Origin: Henckelia pumila
Lineage: Eukaryota > Streptophyta > Magnoliopsida > Lamiales > Gesneriaceae
Direction of reading: 5' to 3'
NCBI RefSeq assembly: GCF_033568475.1
Contig: NC_133120.1
Location: forward strand, 84,586,151-84,650,150
Length of the DNA stretch: 64,000 nucleotides
Under the pieces are notes generated by a model, which made no database searches, was not told the DNA's origin, and saw nothing but the letters and a program-made list of their open reading frames with translations. This document shows, piece by piece, positions 1-12,300 of this stretch. The stretch's first letter is position 1. Every line of letters starts with the position of its first letter. The translations under genes and the position numbers were made by a program.

Positions 1-147
1 ACAATATTTGGTATATATACATATATCGACAGCTCAGCTGCACACTTTTGCCTTGCATTTTTGTTATTTTGAAACTACACGGCTGTAGCTAATGACTAAA
101 TTATAAGTGGATACAAGTTTGGTTTGTGCTGTGTAAGGAATATTTTT

Positions 148-226
148 CGTGTGGTATATATGGTTGGATGCATCAAAATATACGTAGACATTAGAAATTT
201 ATACGTCCAACCATATATAATACACG
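148..226. repeat. Short inverted repeat (hairpin-forming)
   Basis: Two 21-base arms, 148-168 and 206-226, are inverted copies of each other with 19 of 21 positions matching, separated by a 37-base AT-rich loop. It lies beyond the 3' end of the peroxiredoxin gene. It could be a tiny MITE remnant or a foldback transcript. No target duplication is evident. Confidence 0.55.
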
Positions 227-705
227 AGGAACATGTCCTTTGACTTGATCGGGGTTAATGTAAACTCGACTTCCTTCTGATTTACTTAAAGATAAATTAA
301 CTTTAGTAGCTGGTCGGAATACCCGGCCCTTCACTGGAATCCTCCAGCCGTTGCATGTTTATCATGCTTCGTCCAGGTTCAAAGAATCCCGGTAAATGTG
401 ATGCTACACTGGGTGATTTTCACCATGTTCAACGAGTGGCATTTCCCAGAAATTCTGGCATTTCTTTGTGAGTGCCCAATTCATCATATCCTCACATGGA
501 ACATATTGACACACAATAGAAATAGTGCAATCAAAGGGAACATTATTCTTACATGAAAGAATCATCCATTCAATTTAACAGAGTCAGTCAATCCCAAGCA
601 ATCAAACTCTCAAGAGTAGAGTCAAAAATCTGGTTTTCATGGCTACAAAACTTTCTACAGCCTCTATAAACGGTAAGTTAAAAGCAAACCGGTGTTCGGG
701 TGAAC
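227..705. other. Non-coding, 3' flank of the peroxiredoxin gene
   Basis: No coding region is supported here. It should contain the 3' UTR and polyadenylation region of the minus-strand peroxiredoxin gene that ends at 706. I see no repeat or RNA gene. Confidence 0.6.
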
Positions 706-3383
706 TTAAACAACGGCAAAGTATTCCTTGCTAAGCTTGGGATCTGGCTTCATGGTCTTCTCCCCTGGCTTCCATCCAGCTGGGCACACTTCATCAGGGT
801 TTTCTTGCACATATTGCAGAGCCTACATGTTTAGAGTAACAAAAGTCATAACTATCGATATTAATGGTGAAAATCAAATCTTTTTAAAGATACATCAACC
901 TAGTGCACACATTTAGTTCATCGTTCCAACAGATAGCTGAACAAAATAACAAGGAACATTTGGTTCCATGACATATTAGATCACCTGAAGAGTTCTCAAG
1001 GTTTCATCAACGCTACGGCCAATACCAAGATTATTGATGGTCGAGTGTTGAATAATCCCCTCCTTGTCAATGATAAAAAGCCCCCTCAGTGCAATGCCCT
1101 GAATCAACACCAGAAATAATTAAAGATGTCTAATCGGTGCCAACTCTCAATCATCAAATTTGATTAATATATAAATTTAAGAACAGTTTGCTTGACATAT
1201 GAGAACCAGAAATGGACAAACTATATAATACGTACCTGATCGGGAATCAGCACGTTGTATGATTTTGAAATGGATTTTGTAACATCAGATACCAGAGGAT
1301 AATTCAAATCGCCCAAACCTCCCGACTTTCTCTCTGTTTGAATCCATGCAAGATGGGAAAACTACAAGTGTATGCAGTAGTAAGTCAATGCAGCTCAACT
1401 TGATACAAGATTCTGTAAGAACCACTAGAGCATAAAAGACTCGAGTAGACAATTTGAAAGCATCTATCTTACCATTAAGACAAGAAAACTAGCGTGGGAA
1501 TAGATTGTTATCTCCCCCAAAACCACTGTTAACCATTTTTTCCCAAAAAGTTCAAACTAATGGAAAGTAGCCACTAGCCAGCCATAAGCGGTTTTGTACA
1601 CGGGTTTTAAACCTGTGACATCCTGACTCTGATACCAAGAAGAAACTGTTTTGTCCTAAAAATTCAAACTCATGAAAGATAGCCAACACCAATTTGTGTG
1701 TGTTAACGAAAACCAATCAGAATGTAAAGATGAGGACAAGTTATAAGGTGGAAGGTAATAGGTACTGAAATGAACAAAATTACTACTAATTGTAGTCATT
1801 ACATCATAATAAAGGCAAATAGCTCTCAGTTGCAAGGATAAGTGTTCATCAACAATATATTAAGAGTTAGGGAGTGGTTCCAAAACGAGAATTGTTACCA
1901 GCTTGAGTAAAAGATACTAACCACACTGTCTATTGAAACACCCAACACCTCTGTGTTCAACTTTTGAAATTCTTCGTATCTGTCACTGAAAGCAGTTATC
2001 TCTGCAGAAATAAAATCAAGCGCGGAAATAATAAACTGCATCAGTAACAGCCACCAGCCAGAAGATGCAGTGAAATTAAGGTCACCGATCCAGTTTCATA
2101 CTCACCCGTAGGGCAAACAAATGTGAAGTCCAGCGGGTAGAAAAACAGAATAACATACTTTTTCCCAATGTACTCCGAGAGTTTAACCTGCACAAAAACT
2201 ACTTGAGCACATAGTGTACAATCTTTGAACCAGGATGCATATACGAATGAGTCAATGACTGAGGTCAGAGAGGATTAACCATCCATATTACCAGAGCCTA
2301 GAACTTCCAACAATCAAAAGTGGAATAACATATAGCAAAATGATGATCTTATCAAACAAGCAATCCCAAAAATATGATGTAGCTGATGATGGCACCTATG
2401 ATACAAATAATCTTGAGAGATTGAGTGAATTACACCATTAGCATAAAGCACTAATTTTTTATTTTTTTATTTTTAAAAAAAATCGATTTTGTTGAAAACA
2501 ATTAACTTTAATACGTCTTTGAATTTCCAATAAAGAAACACTTTAACAGACTAGTTTATTCGGTATCGTCCTTCAGTTCACCTTGACAAATTCCTGATCA
2601 AACACAGCTTCTGCCTCAAAATCTGGAGCTGTATTCCCAACCAGTGGACGTTCACTCTGTCAAGAAAGTTACACAATTCACAACAAGAACAGAGGTATGT
2701 AAATTCAATCATTATCCCCAAGATTTAGACTTTTAACAGCTGTCCACGTATGTGAGAAGTTTTCTGAATTCAAAATTGGAATTCGTCTTTGTAAAAGACA
2801 ATACATTGACAAAACTTCTTTGGTCTTGATCTCACCAAAAAAAACAAAGTGAGATTAAATAAAATCATCTGTAAAATATAATCTACACCACCCCGCGGAA
2901 AGAAAAATCCAGCTACATTAACGTGAACTGTCAAAAGATATGCTTGACGTTTTACCAACATTAGCAATTCAGGGCAAAATAAAAAACAACATCCTTGGTT
3001 AAAAACCCATTTAAAATAGCAACTAAATTCCAGACACCCAATTCGACTAAATTTTCTGTCTCCCATTATATATGTGAAAAAAAGAATCTTTCAGATTCCG
3101 CGAACGCGGTCGCAATAAAAAAAAAAAAAAAGAAACTGAAAGTGCAAGTCAAAGATGGAACTCCAACAGATACACTTACTGCACGGACGATGAAACTGCA
3201 TCTTTTGGAGGTGGAAGAAGAGGAAGCGTGGGATACAGAAGGTTTGCAGAGACCGGAAAACGAGGAAGGAACAGAGATGGATTGAGAATTGGAGAGAGAC
3301 TTGGGTTTGGAGAAGATGGAGGGTTTTAGATTGGGGTTGGAGGAGACAAGTGCGGCCATTGAAGCAGCTGCCGAACACGCCAT
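706..3383 (-). CDS. BAS1: 2-Cys peroxiredoxin BAS1-type, chloroplastic (7 exons)
   Basis: Thiol peroxidase that reduces hydrogen peroxide and alkyl hydroperoxides in the chloroplast stroma, fed by NTRC or thioredoxins (family knowledge). Minus-strand exons, all with GT-AG borders and compatible phases: 3180-3383, 2582-2656, 2106-2187, 1922-2001, 1236-1361, 985-1098, 706-822. Together they give 798 bases, 265 residues, close to the Arabidopsis protein. Exon 1 encodes a Ser-rich plastid transit peptide (about 65 residues) starting MACSAAAS and ending before FIVRA. The peroxidatic Cys lies in FTFVCPTE (exon 3) and the resolving Cys in [11 protein letters not shown] (exon 7). The GGLG and C-terminal YF motifs that make the enzyme sensitive to overoxidation are both present ([18 protein letters not shown]). 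No coding defect is visible. Confidence 0.96.
1530..1692 (-). repeat. Repeat remnant in a peroxiredoxin intron, possibly LTR-derived
   Basis: In the intron between exons 5 and 4, two similar blocks of about 43 bases (about 1537-1579 and 1650-1692) flank a stretch containing CTCTGATACCA. Read on the minus strand this is TGGTATCAGAG, the tRNA-Met primer-site word of plant LTR elements. This suggests a decayed antisense LTR-element scrap, but nothing else of such an element remains. Confidence 0.3.
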
Positions 3384-4396
3384 TATAGCTCTGGTTTAGG
3401 GGTGAAAGTGAAGAGTGGTGGGTGGATAAGTGCACACAGCTGCCGTGAGAATCTGTCCTTGATTTTTTACAATTATATTTCAATTTATTATATATTTCTT
3501 TTTTTACGAGCTTTATTTTATTTTTTAAATATTTTAATAAATGATTTTGGTCAAATTATTTTTTTAAAATTTGTTCTTTTAGGTGTAGTTGCAGTATTTC
3601 GAAAATACGAGAAAAGATTGTTTTTTTAAAAAAAAAATATTGACCAAAAATTGTTCCGCCATTGAGTACTAACCGATCTTATTGGGTTTTGTATTATCAT
3701 TGTCATAGTATGACTTAACTCGTCTAGGACTTGTCTAATATCTAAATCTAATAGAACTTTGAAACTTGAGGTCTAAAATATTAGGTGCAAAGTCATTTAG
3801 ATGCATATTTTAGATTACACTTACAAAACCTTTTTTATCGTTAAATTTGTTATTGTATGACAAAATTTTATATTGAATTTGTTATGATGTAATCAGGGAT
3901 AGTTCGGTACGGTATCGATATGATACCGTGTAAAGGTGATATGACGGTAAAAACGGTATGACGACATTTTGGTATTTTTTATCAGCCCTAAATGTAATCA
4001 TTGATATATATGTGTACCATCACTCTAAAAAAATAAATAAATAAAAGAAATATAATTGGATTTTATATATTTTGTAATTTATCATTCAAAAGACTAAGTG
4101 TAATCAAAATAATGATAAACATATATAGATCAATAAACGACATATCTTTTGTGAATATTATTATTAATTTTCATGTGACAATATAAGCTATATCAAGTGA
4201 AAAGATATATTAATTACATAAAACCAATCTAATTTATGTTATTTTTTAAAAAAAATATAGAAAATGATTTATTTATCCAAACAATCTCTAGTTTAAATTT
4301 TTTTAAAAAAAAAAGCGCAAAACAATCTCTTGTTTAGCTTTAGCGGATATATTACGGGCTAAATGAAAATTATTTTTTTCACCGAAGGCTAAATGA
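3384..4396. other. Non-coding: promoter side of peroxiredoxin gene, AT-rich spacer
   Basis: The first roughly 100 bases are the likely 5' UTR of the minus-strand peroxiredoxin gene. A TATA-like word on the minus strand (reverse of ATTATATATTTC, about 3487-3498) is a plausible but unproven core promoter. The rest is AT-rich with no supported gene. A GGTACGGTATCGATATGATACCG-type palindromic patch near 3905-3930 is seen but not explained. Confidence 0.5.
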
Positions 4397-4405
4397 AAAT
4401 TATTA

Positions 4406-4854
4406 GGGAAAATTGCATAAATCACACCTGTAGAATCCCAAGTTTGCTAATAACTCCCTATGAAAAGTTTTTAAGCTAATAACCCCCTGTGATTCAAAAT
4501 TTGTAACATACACACTCTTTACAGTTAAAAATTGACAAAAATACCCTTACTTAAATAAATAATTAAATTAATTTTGTTTTATAATTTTATATTTAATTGA
4601 GTAAAATAATCAAATTTTATTTAAATAACTATGAAAATTATATATAATTATTTTATCATAATATTTGTGATACACAAAATATATTTTAATATTAAATTGT
4701 ATTATAACATTAAAGGCATTTTAGTCATTTTTTTAACAATAAGGGAGGTGTATGCTACAGATTTAGAATCATAAGGGGCTTCTAGCTCAAAAAAATCTCA
4801 TAAAAAGTTATCAGTAAACATGCGATTTCACAAGGTGATATATGCAATTTTCCC
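4406..4854. mobile_element. Mutator-type MITE with 9-bp target duplication
   Basis: A 449-base element begins GGGAAAATTGCATA and ends with its inverse. The terminal inverted repeats extend about 50 bases with a few mismatches. It is flanked by a perfect 9-bp direct repeat, aaattatta, at 4397-4405 and 4855-4863. A 9-bp duplication is the signature of Mutator-like transposases. There is no coding capacity, so it is non-autonomous. It lies about 230 bases upstream of the mTERF start codon, so it may sit within that gene's promoter. Confidence 0.85.
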
Positions 4855-5086
4855 AAATTATTATTAAATATTATATTATATTAGTTTATATTTTTTTTTT
4901 AAAAAAAAAGAATAAGATTTGGTAGCTGATGGATCAAAAACAGACGTTAGCTTCCAAAACTCGAGATTTCCAGATAACATTCACACACGCAGCCTCTGCA
5001 CCTTATCTTCGTCCACTTTGCCGCCACCGCCTCCGCCGCCGCAACCAATATTACTCTCAATCGAACCAGAGAATGTAGCAGCTACC

Positions 5087-6076
5087 ATGCAAGAAACTCT
5101 CCATTTCCCCGCCACCCCCTTCCACCTCCGCAACCCACAATTTCCCTTCATTTCCCGCCCCAATCGCCTACACTTACCTCCTAAATCATCCGCGGTTGCC
5201 CTTCCGTCTCTACCCAAACCCCCCTCCCTCATTATATCGCCTGAAAACGAAACCCCACCAGCCACTTCCCCTCCTCCCCTTCAAGAATTGCTTCTCTATT
5301 TGGACTCTCTGGGTGTGGACTCCCTTTACTGCCTCCACTCCCATCCGTCTTTGATTTTCACACCCCTTTCCCAGGTTAAATGCACTGTCAACTTCCTATT
5401 TTCACTGGGTCTCACCGTGCAGGATCTCCGCCGTGTTTTCGTCATGTGCCCTGATTTGTTAACTTCCCCAACATCCACGATCATCATCCCGGCCGCCACT
5501 TTCCTCCTCCGTGAAGCCCAGGTGGGTGCCGTTAATCTCCGCCACGTTATTCACCGCCGCCCACGCCTATTAACCCGCAGTGTCGGCCGCCAGCTCCGAC
5601 CCACTCTCTACTTCCTCCAGGGTACCATCGGCATTGAAAACGTTGCTAATTGTGCCTCTCTTTTGTCCTGCTGCGTTGAATCCAAGTTCATTCCCCGAAT
5701 TGAGTACTTACAGCAACTGGGATTTTCTTACAAGGACACTATAGTGATGTTCAGGAGGTTCCCAGCATTGTTTTGTTATAGTATAAAGGAGAATCTGAAG
5801 CCAAAATTTGATTACTTTGTTGTGGAAATGGGGAGGGAGTTGAAAGAATTGGTTGCCTTCCCGCAGTACTTTTCCTTTAGTTTTGATAATAGGATAAAGC
5901 CCAGGCACAAAATGTGTGTGGAGAAACAAGTGTGCTTGTCATTGCCTATGATGTTGAAGTCCTCCGAGGCTCGGTTTCGGGATCTGTTGGAGGTCTACTG
6001 TGGTTCTTCTATCCCGGTCAGAGCCTCTCCCTTGTGGTGTACTAAATACAATATTGATCATGATCATGTATCATAG
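5087..6076 (+). CDS. MTEF1: Chloroplast mTERF-family protein, MTEF1/SOLDAT10-like
   Basis: mTERF proteins are helical-repeat organelle nucleic-acid binding proteins; the MTEF1/SOLDAT10 type acts in chloroplast gene expression (family knowledge). The intronless ORF from ATG 5087 encodes 329 residues. The reading frame is open further upstream, but no ATG precedes this one, so 5087 is the best start. Residues 1-60 are a basic, Pro/Ser-rich plastid transit peptide (MQETLHFPATPFHLRN). mTERF repeats follow from about residue 75: LDSLGVDSLYCLHSHPSLIF, then LGLTVQDLRRVFVMCPDLL, HVIHRRPRLL and LGFSYKDTIVMFRRFPALF. The end FPQYFSFSFDNRIKPRHK...LSLPMML is the typical MTEF1-type C terminus. Length is similar to its Arabidopsis relative. 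No defect is visible. Confidence 0.9.
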   Translation: MQETLHFPATPFHLRNPQFPFISRPNRLHLPPKSSAVALPSLPKPPSLIISPENETPPATSPPPLQELLLYLDSLGVDSLYCLHSHPSLIFTPLSQVKCTVNFLFSLGLTVQDLRRVFVMCPDLLTSPTSTIIIPAATFLLREAQVGAVNLRHVIHRRPRLLTRSVGRQLRPTLYFLQGTIGIENVANCASLLSCCVESKFIPRIEYLQQLGFSYKDTIVMFRRFPALFCYSIKENLKPKFDYFVVEMGRELKELVAFPQYFSFSFDNRIKPRHKMCVEKQVCLSLPMMLKSSEARFRDLLEVYCGSSIPVRASPLWCTKYNIDHDHVS

Positions 6077-7110
6077 ATAAAGTTATTGACATTTATCAGT
6101 ATTTGTTTATATGAAAATGGGGTTCGAATTTTGTATGAATTTCGAATCAGTCAAGTGCTGCTAAATTATGCAGTAGCTTTATGTGTATGTATGTATATTT
6201 ATATATATGTTGTTTAAAATACTTTATTGACATTAATAAACGATTCTTGAACAGGGGTGTTCCACCTACCATTAATTTTCTTGGAATATCGCCTTCTGAT
6301 TGAAACTTGGGACGGCAATGAGCCTATTTGAGGTGGACTCTTTGGTTTCCATAAACCTAGATTTTGGGTTCTAATCAAGCTATGTGCTGTTTATTGGCTT
6401 TGTTCTGTTTACTGGGATCTTCTTGTTTGGGTTTTGTCCTGTGATCCCGAGCATTTGTGCCCATCCGGCCATCCGGTGAAGGCTAAAAAAAGTGTTCTTG
6501 ACTGGTTTTTCTTAAAAAGGGAGTTTTTTGGGGAAAAAAAACAAAAAACAAGAAGTTGGCTTAAGAATCTATATCTGCCCCTTATAGTAGGAATGAAATG
6601 TTTGCACAAATATAATTATGATATGCATCCACTTGTTCTCGCTTGTATCATTCATTGTTTCATACATAGGTGGAGATTACACTCTCCGGTGTGTTTTCCT
6701 GCATCAATTTGTTGAATCTACTGTTTGCTTTGTATGTTTGCTATGCATGAAAAATGTTTACTGAATACAAAAGTTTGTTACCCTCGCTAATGGTTCTTCT
6801 TTCATTCTCGCAAGGCCCTGAATGTCATCTTAGTGCATTATGGAGTGTGTAATTTGACTTCGAATTCTGAGTGTTTGGTGGATTGATATATTTGTAACTT
6901 TCGATACCTGTCGCTTAGCTGATTCCTCTGTTTGGAATTATGTTTGAAAGAAGCTTGGAGACGAGTAGAGACGAGCTAGCTAACATCTCCCAGCTACCAT
7001 TGTCCCCAAGATCGTCTCCAAAGTTTAGTTATTTGGATGTCTGTTCCCAAGTATGAAGCAGTACAAAAATATTTGTTAGATGCTGAAAATTGTACTTAAT
7101 CCATGATACT
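6077..7110. other. Non-coding, 3' flank of the mTERF gene
   Basis: This contains the presumed 3' UTR of the mTERF gene and spacer. Short reading frames here have no recognisable domains, and no splice-linked coding pattern is seen. Confidence 0.5.
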
Positions 7111-7214
7111 GAGATTCCTTACATGTGCAAAAGGTTAGAATATGAAAAGAAATGTCTGAATTGAGATTCCTTACATATGCAAAAGGTAAGAATATGAAAA
7201 AGAATGTCTGAATT
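7111..7214. repeat. Tandem duplication, 2 x 52 bp
   Basis: Units 7111-7162 and 7163-7214 are near identical (start GAGATTCCTTACAT, end GTCTGAATT). Only a few substitutions separate them, so the duplication is recent. A CA-rich microsatellite follows at about 7238-7257. Confidence 0.85.
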
Positions 7215-7557
7215 GGATGTGATATGTGTTTGTATATACACACACATACACACACACCGGTCAGTTTTTAACTTGCATATCCATGGAAGGAAGATAGATA
7301 TGATGTGTAGAACTTTATCATTAATTCGAATAATTTTTTGTTGTTTTTCATAAACAATGAAAGAGAATAATTGGCATGTATTACAAGCAATCGTAATTGA
7401 GTACACCGAATCACAAATACTTTATTTATTTCTAACGCCAAAAAAGTTCTGCCCATTCTCATACTTTTACAATGTTTCAGTTGCACCGTATATCCGCGGC
7501 TCCCGGTAATTTACATATATAAATAATATTTGAAAGAGTTTTTACGAAACACTATTC

Positions 7558-7804
7558 AGTTTTTCCTTTGCAAAAATTTTGATTCCTAAAAGTTGAAAAA
7601 TGTTTTCTAAAAACTCCTTTCAAATATTAATATAGTCTCGTATCTTGAGTCAAAATATCGAAACTATAACTATATGATATAGTTTTTCTTTTGCAAATAT
7701 TTTGATTCCTAAAAGTGAAAAATAATTCCTAAAAACTTCTATTAAATATTAATATAGTTTCGTATCTTGAGTCAAAATATCGAAACTATTAACTATATGA
7801 TATA
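7558..7804. repeat. Tandem duplication, 2 x about 123 bp
   Basis: Units 7558-7680 and 7681-7804 both begin AGTTTTTC and end CTATATGATAT. They share blocks such as TTTTGATTCCTAAAAGT and GAGTCAAAATATCGAAACTA. They differ by a modest number of substitutions and small indels. There is no coding content. Confidence 0.85.
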
Positions 7805-7945
7805 TTATTGTTTGCACAAAATTTTGATATGTTGCAGGTCGGTATGATGGAGGAATCATGAGTCGATGCAGTTCACTTGGACTTTCGAACCTAATAATCC
7901 AAGTTGTTGTTCACGACTTTTTGTTCCTCCAAATCAATGTAATGC

Positions 7946-8397
7946 TCATGCACTTAGAACATATCTCTTGGCTGAAATTGGTGATCTTGTAGATCCTGCG
8001 ATAGAACGAAAATGTGTATCATGAAGAACCATAAATAACAATTTATTAAAAAAAATCAAAGCATAATAATTTTACTAATAAGATATATTATATCATCTTC
8101 AATAAATTACATGACCGAAATCCATGATTAAAAAAAAAACAAGAAATCCAATCATGGATGCGTACATAATGAATCAACTATGATTAACAAGACTTTGTCT
8201 AAAGGCATACCATTAAAAGGATAAAAATCATTAAAATTTCACTTGCTATTTTTTTTAAAAAAAAACAATAAAATAGATAAATCCAATTAAAAAAATTCGT
8301 ACGTTTGCAGAGACATACCTGAAAGAAACCCACCAATGGAAGCCATTTTACCAAGAAATGCCAATTTCATAGAAAGCAAATTTCCCATCCCACCCAT
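7946..8397 (-). CDS. Candidate two-exon gene for a 42-residue protein, unknown function
   Basis: Exon 1 (8319-8397, minus) starts ATG GGT GGG and ends at a strong donor CAG|GTATGT. Exon 2 (7946-7995) follows an acceptor CGCAG and ends in TGA. The join gives 43 codons in frame: MGGMGNLLSMKLAFLGKM, then ASIGGFLSG, then STRSPISAKRYVLSA. The N-terminal half is hydrophobic with Met and Gly, like a short membrane or targeting segment; the end is basic. I do not recognise the family. The only support is two good splice sites and an open frame, so it may be chance. Confidence 0.3.
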
Positions 8398-9109
8398 ACC
8401 AAAATAAATCTTGATCTTTCTTTTCCCACTGCTTTTTTTTTTAAAGTTCTTTCTGAGGTTAGAAATTTAGAACCACATTTGGATCACTGAGATCGATCCA
8501 TGGGCTTACTGTTATTTACACCTTCTGCGATGAATTTAATGAAAGATAGAAGAATGTGTGAAAGGGTTGACTTGACTATAATCATTGCCCATTGGGTTCT
8601 ACGTACGTACATAGGACAGGTAGAATCGTGTGGAGGTAAATTTATTAAGTTAAATTTATAATACATGTGAACTTAGTACTCCCTGTGTTATATATCACTT
8701 ATCAAATTTAGTTTGCATAATTTTGTTCATTTTTTAAGTGATGTTGATATGATATTATGACATATGTATATGTATGTAGTTCCGCATCAACAATCGTGAT
8801 AAAGAGATGAGAAAAAAAATACCGAAAATTGAAATATATGAGACTAAGTTTCAATTTTAACAATATAAATTAGTTAAATTATGAAAAGATACCAACATAA
8901 AAGACGAGAAATACAATTTTTTTGTATAATTATTTAAGAAACAACAGTTAGTAAAAAGTATTATTAATTAGAGTACTTTTTGAATTGCCGACATATTAGT
9001 TAGATTTTAAATCTTATTACGGTATGTTAGGTACTTTGGTTGGTAGAAAGAAAATATATTTCGTGATGTAAAAAATGGTTGAAAACAAAATTTCAAGCGA
9101 GTTGTCATT

Positions 9110-9149
<40 letters not shown>
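8398..9149. other. Non-coding AT-rich spacer with TA microsatellite
   Basis: No supported gene. The end (about 9114-9149) is a (TA)n run that continues on the other side of element A (15299-15324), so the element landed inside one microsatellite. The stretch 8740-8935 looks like a dispersed plant repeat, but I cannot delimit it. Confidence 0.5.
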
Positions 9150-9154
<5 letters not shown>

Positions 9155-9387
9155 AAAATATATTATATTATATTAGAATTGTTGAAAATTGAGTTGTATT
9201 ATTTTGAAAATTAGTGTATGATGATGTAGATGATGATGATTTAATTTTTGGACTAATCTCCCGTTGAGATCTATAAATAGGTTTCTCCATTTGTGTAGAA
9301 AAACACAATTTGAGAGAATAAATTTAAAGTGTGGAGTTTGAGAATATTTTGAGTTTTTGAGTTTTATAAATTTTACTTTTCACAACA
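9150..9387 (+). repeat. Element A 5' LTR
   Basis: 238 bases, TG...CA, with a TATA-like CTATAAATAGG near 9270. It is followed at once by CGTTATCAGCACGA, a primer-site-like word. Confidence 0.92.
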
Positions 9388-12300
9388 CGTTATCAGCACG
9401 ATCGCTCGAAGGTTCTCTATAATTTCCGACGCTCCAAAATACAAGAAGAAGTCAAAAATATTCAACAAGTAAGAATTTTTATTTTACTGTTTATATATTT
9501 TTATTGTGTATATATTAATATATAATATCATGTTATGAATTTTTTAAAAAACTTGTTATAAATCCTGGGAGGATGTTAAGACGACATCCCACACTCCCGG
9601 TAAGGGATACGACAAGTATAAAAGCCTATAAGGTTTTTAAACATTATAATCATATTTGTATAATGTCATGTTATTATATAAAAGGTTGTCTATGACACCG
9701 ATCTTATAATAATGTGATATGATATACTATACCTGACTTTATACTAACTATATTGGTATAATTTCATAATATCATATAAAAGGCTGTCTACGACACCGAT
9801 CTTATAATAATGTGATATGATATACATAATTATTTAATTATGATTATCATTATATGCATTGTATCATTATCACAAATTTTTATTCAACACATACTCGATT
9901 TTTCTTTACCCCCAACGGTCACAAACGGCTAGTTTTTGGCCTATAAATATTTTCACTCAAACTCATTTTCAATCACACCAAAATTCATTCTTCATCTCAA
10001 AATATTTTCTCCTCGGTTTTTTTTTTTTCGAAAAAGAAGAAGATGGAGTTTTTGGCTTTTCTAAGGATATTTTTCATAACGATTATGATCATCATGCTCA
10101 CGAGTTTTGTACTCACCAGCGATTTTCCACCACATGCTTTTTCTCTATTTGTACACTTACTTGTACTCATCGTTTATCCATTGTTTTGTATTGTCATATT
10201 AATGGAAATTAACTAATAAAATGCATTGTTATTTTTCTAGTACCACCATGTCAAACTTGGCAAAGCTTGAATTCGTTGCACTCGATATCACTGGAAAAAA
10301 TTATATGCCATGGACTCTTGATGTTGAGATGCATCTTGAGTCATTGGGTCTAAGTGAAAGCATTAAAGAAAATAATATATCAACCTCACAAGATAAAGCA
10401 AAAACTATGATTTTCTTGCGCCGACATCTTGATGAAGGGTTGAAATGTGAGTATCTCACAGAAAAAGACCCAATGACTTTATGGAAAGGGCTGAAAAAAA
10501 GATTTGAGCATATAAGGGAAGTGATACTCCCGACCGCCCATGATGAATGGAATACGTTGAGATTTCAAGACTTTAAAAAAGTCAGTGATTATAATTCTGC
10601 GATGTATCGAATAGTCTCGCAATTAAAATTATGTGGACTTGAAGTCACAGAGATGGAAATGCTTGAGAAAACATTTTTCACTTTTCACGCATCGAATATA
10701 ACTCTACAACAACAGTATAGAGTGCGTGGATTTTCGAGATATTCCGAACTAATCGCATGTCTTCTTGTGGCGGAAAAGAACAACGAATTGTTAGTAAGAA
10801 ATCATTAATCCCGACCCACTGGATCAACGGCATTTCCTGAAGCAAATGTCGTAATGAAAAATGAAAACCAAAATCAAAAGAATAGACCAGATTTTGGTCA
10901 TGGACGAGGTCGAGGACGTGGGCGTGGACGTGGACGTAAAAATGACCGTGGTCGTGGACGCGGTCGTGGATATGAAAATAATCGAGATAGTTATTTCAGT
11001 AACTCATCTCAAAAGAGCGTCACGCACCACCCACTAAAAAGGCAGCATGAAAACATGAGTGAAAATGAAAATCACTCAAAAAGAACCGAGAGTGTTTGTT
11101 ATAGATGTGGCACTCCGGGACATTGGTCACGAACTTGTCGAGCCCCCGAGCACCTTTGTAAGCTCTATAAAGAATCGATAAAGGGGAAAGGAAAAAAGAC
11201 CAATTTTGTTGAAAATAGTGACCATTTAATTGGTTCAACTAGTTTCAGTGCTGCAGATTTTTTGAATGATTTCGAAGACATTGATTAAAAGATTGGTGGG
11301 ACTAAATTGTAACAAATTTGTATTTTTCATGCATTTTTGTATTATAAAGTATGTTATATTTTACATTTGTATTGTACTTAATTTTTCTTTATTACACTTT
11401 TGTGAAGTTTGATATGGAAAATGCTATGAGCAAACATGGAAATAATATCATGGAAATTTGCATACCGGATAGTGGTACAACGCACACTATTCTGCGAGAT
11501 GAAAGATATTTCTTGGAACTAAAACCAACAAAAACAATGATGAATACAATATCAGGTCCTGTAGACTTGATTGAAGGTTTTGGTAAAGCAAAATTTTTGT
11601 TACCTAATGGTACAAAATTTTTGATAAATGATGCTTTATATTAACCACGATCGAAAAGAAATTTGTTGAGTTTTAATGACATATATTCTCATGGGTATGA
11701 TACTGAGACAATGACTGATGAAAATCAGAAATATATGTGTCTTACCACATATAAGTCAGAAAAGAAATTTGTAGTTGAGAAACTACCAATGCTCCCTACT
11801 GGATTGCATTATACACATATAAGTCCAATTGAATCAAATATGGTGATGGATAATTCATCAATATTAACAAATTGGCATGATCGATTGGGACATCTTGGTT
11901 CAACAATGATGCGAAGAATTATTGAAAATACACATGGTCATCCACTGAAAGACCAGAAGATCTTTCAGAATAATAAGTTTCAATGTAAAGCATGTTCCCT
12001 TGGAAAACTTATTATAAGACCATCACCAGCTAAAATCCAAACTGAATCACCCATATTTCTTGAACGTATTCAGGGTGATATTTATGGGCCAATTCATCCA
12101 CCATGTGGACCATTTCGATACTTTATGGTATTGATCGATGCCTCTAGCAGATGGTCACATGTATGCTTATTGTCAACTCGGAATGTGGCATTTGCAAGAT
12201 TGATGGCTCAAATAATAAAATTGCGAAATCAATTTCCCGATTATACAATCAAGAAAATAAGACTTGATAATGCTGGAGAATTTACATCCCAGACTTTCAA

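Noticed and set aside
3066-3285. Open frames on both strands around the first peroxiredoxin exon that continue past 3180
   Set aside because: The minus-strand frame past 3180 is intron after the donor GTAAGT. The plus-strand frames are shadows of the transit-peptide exon.
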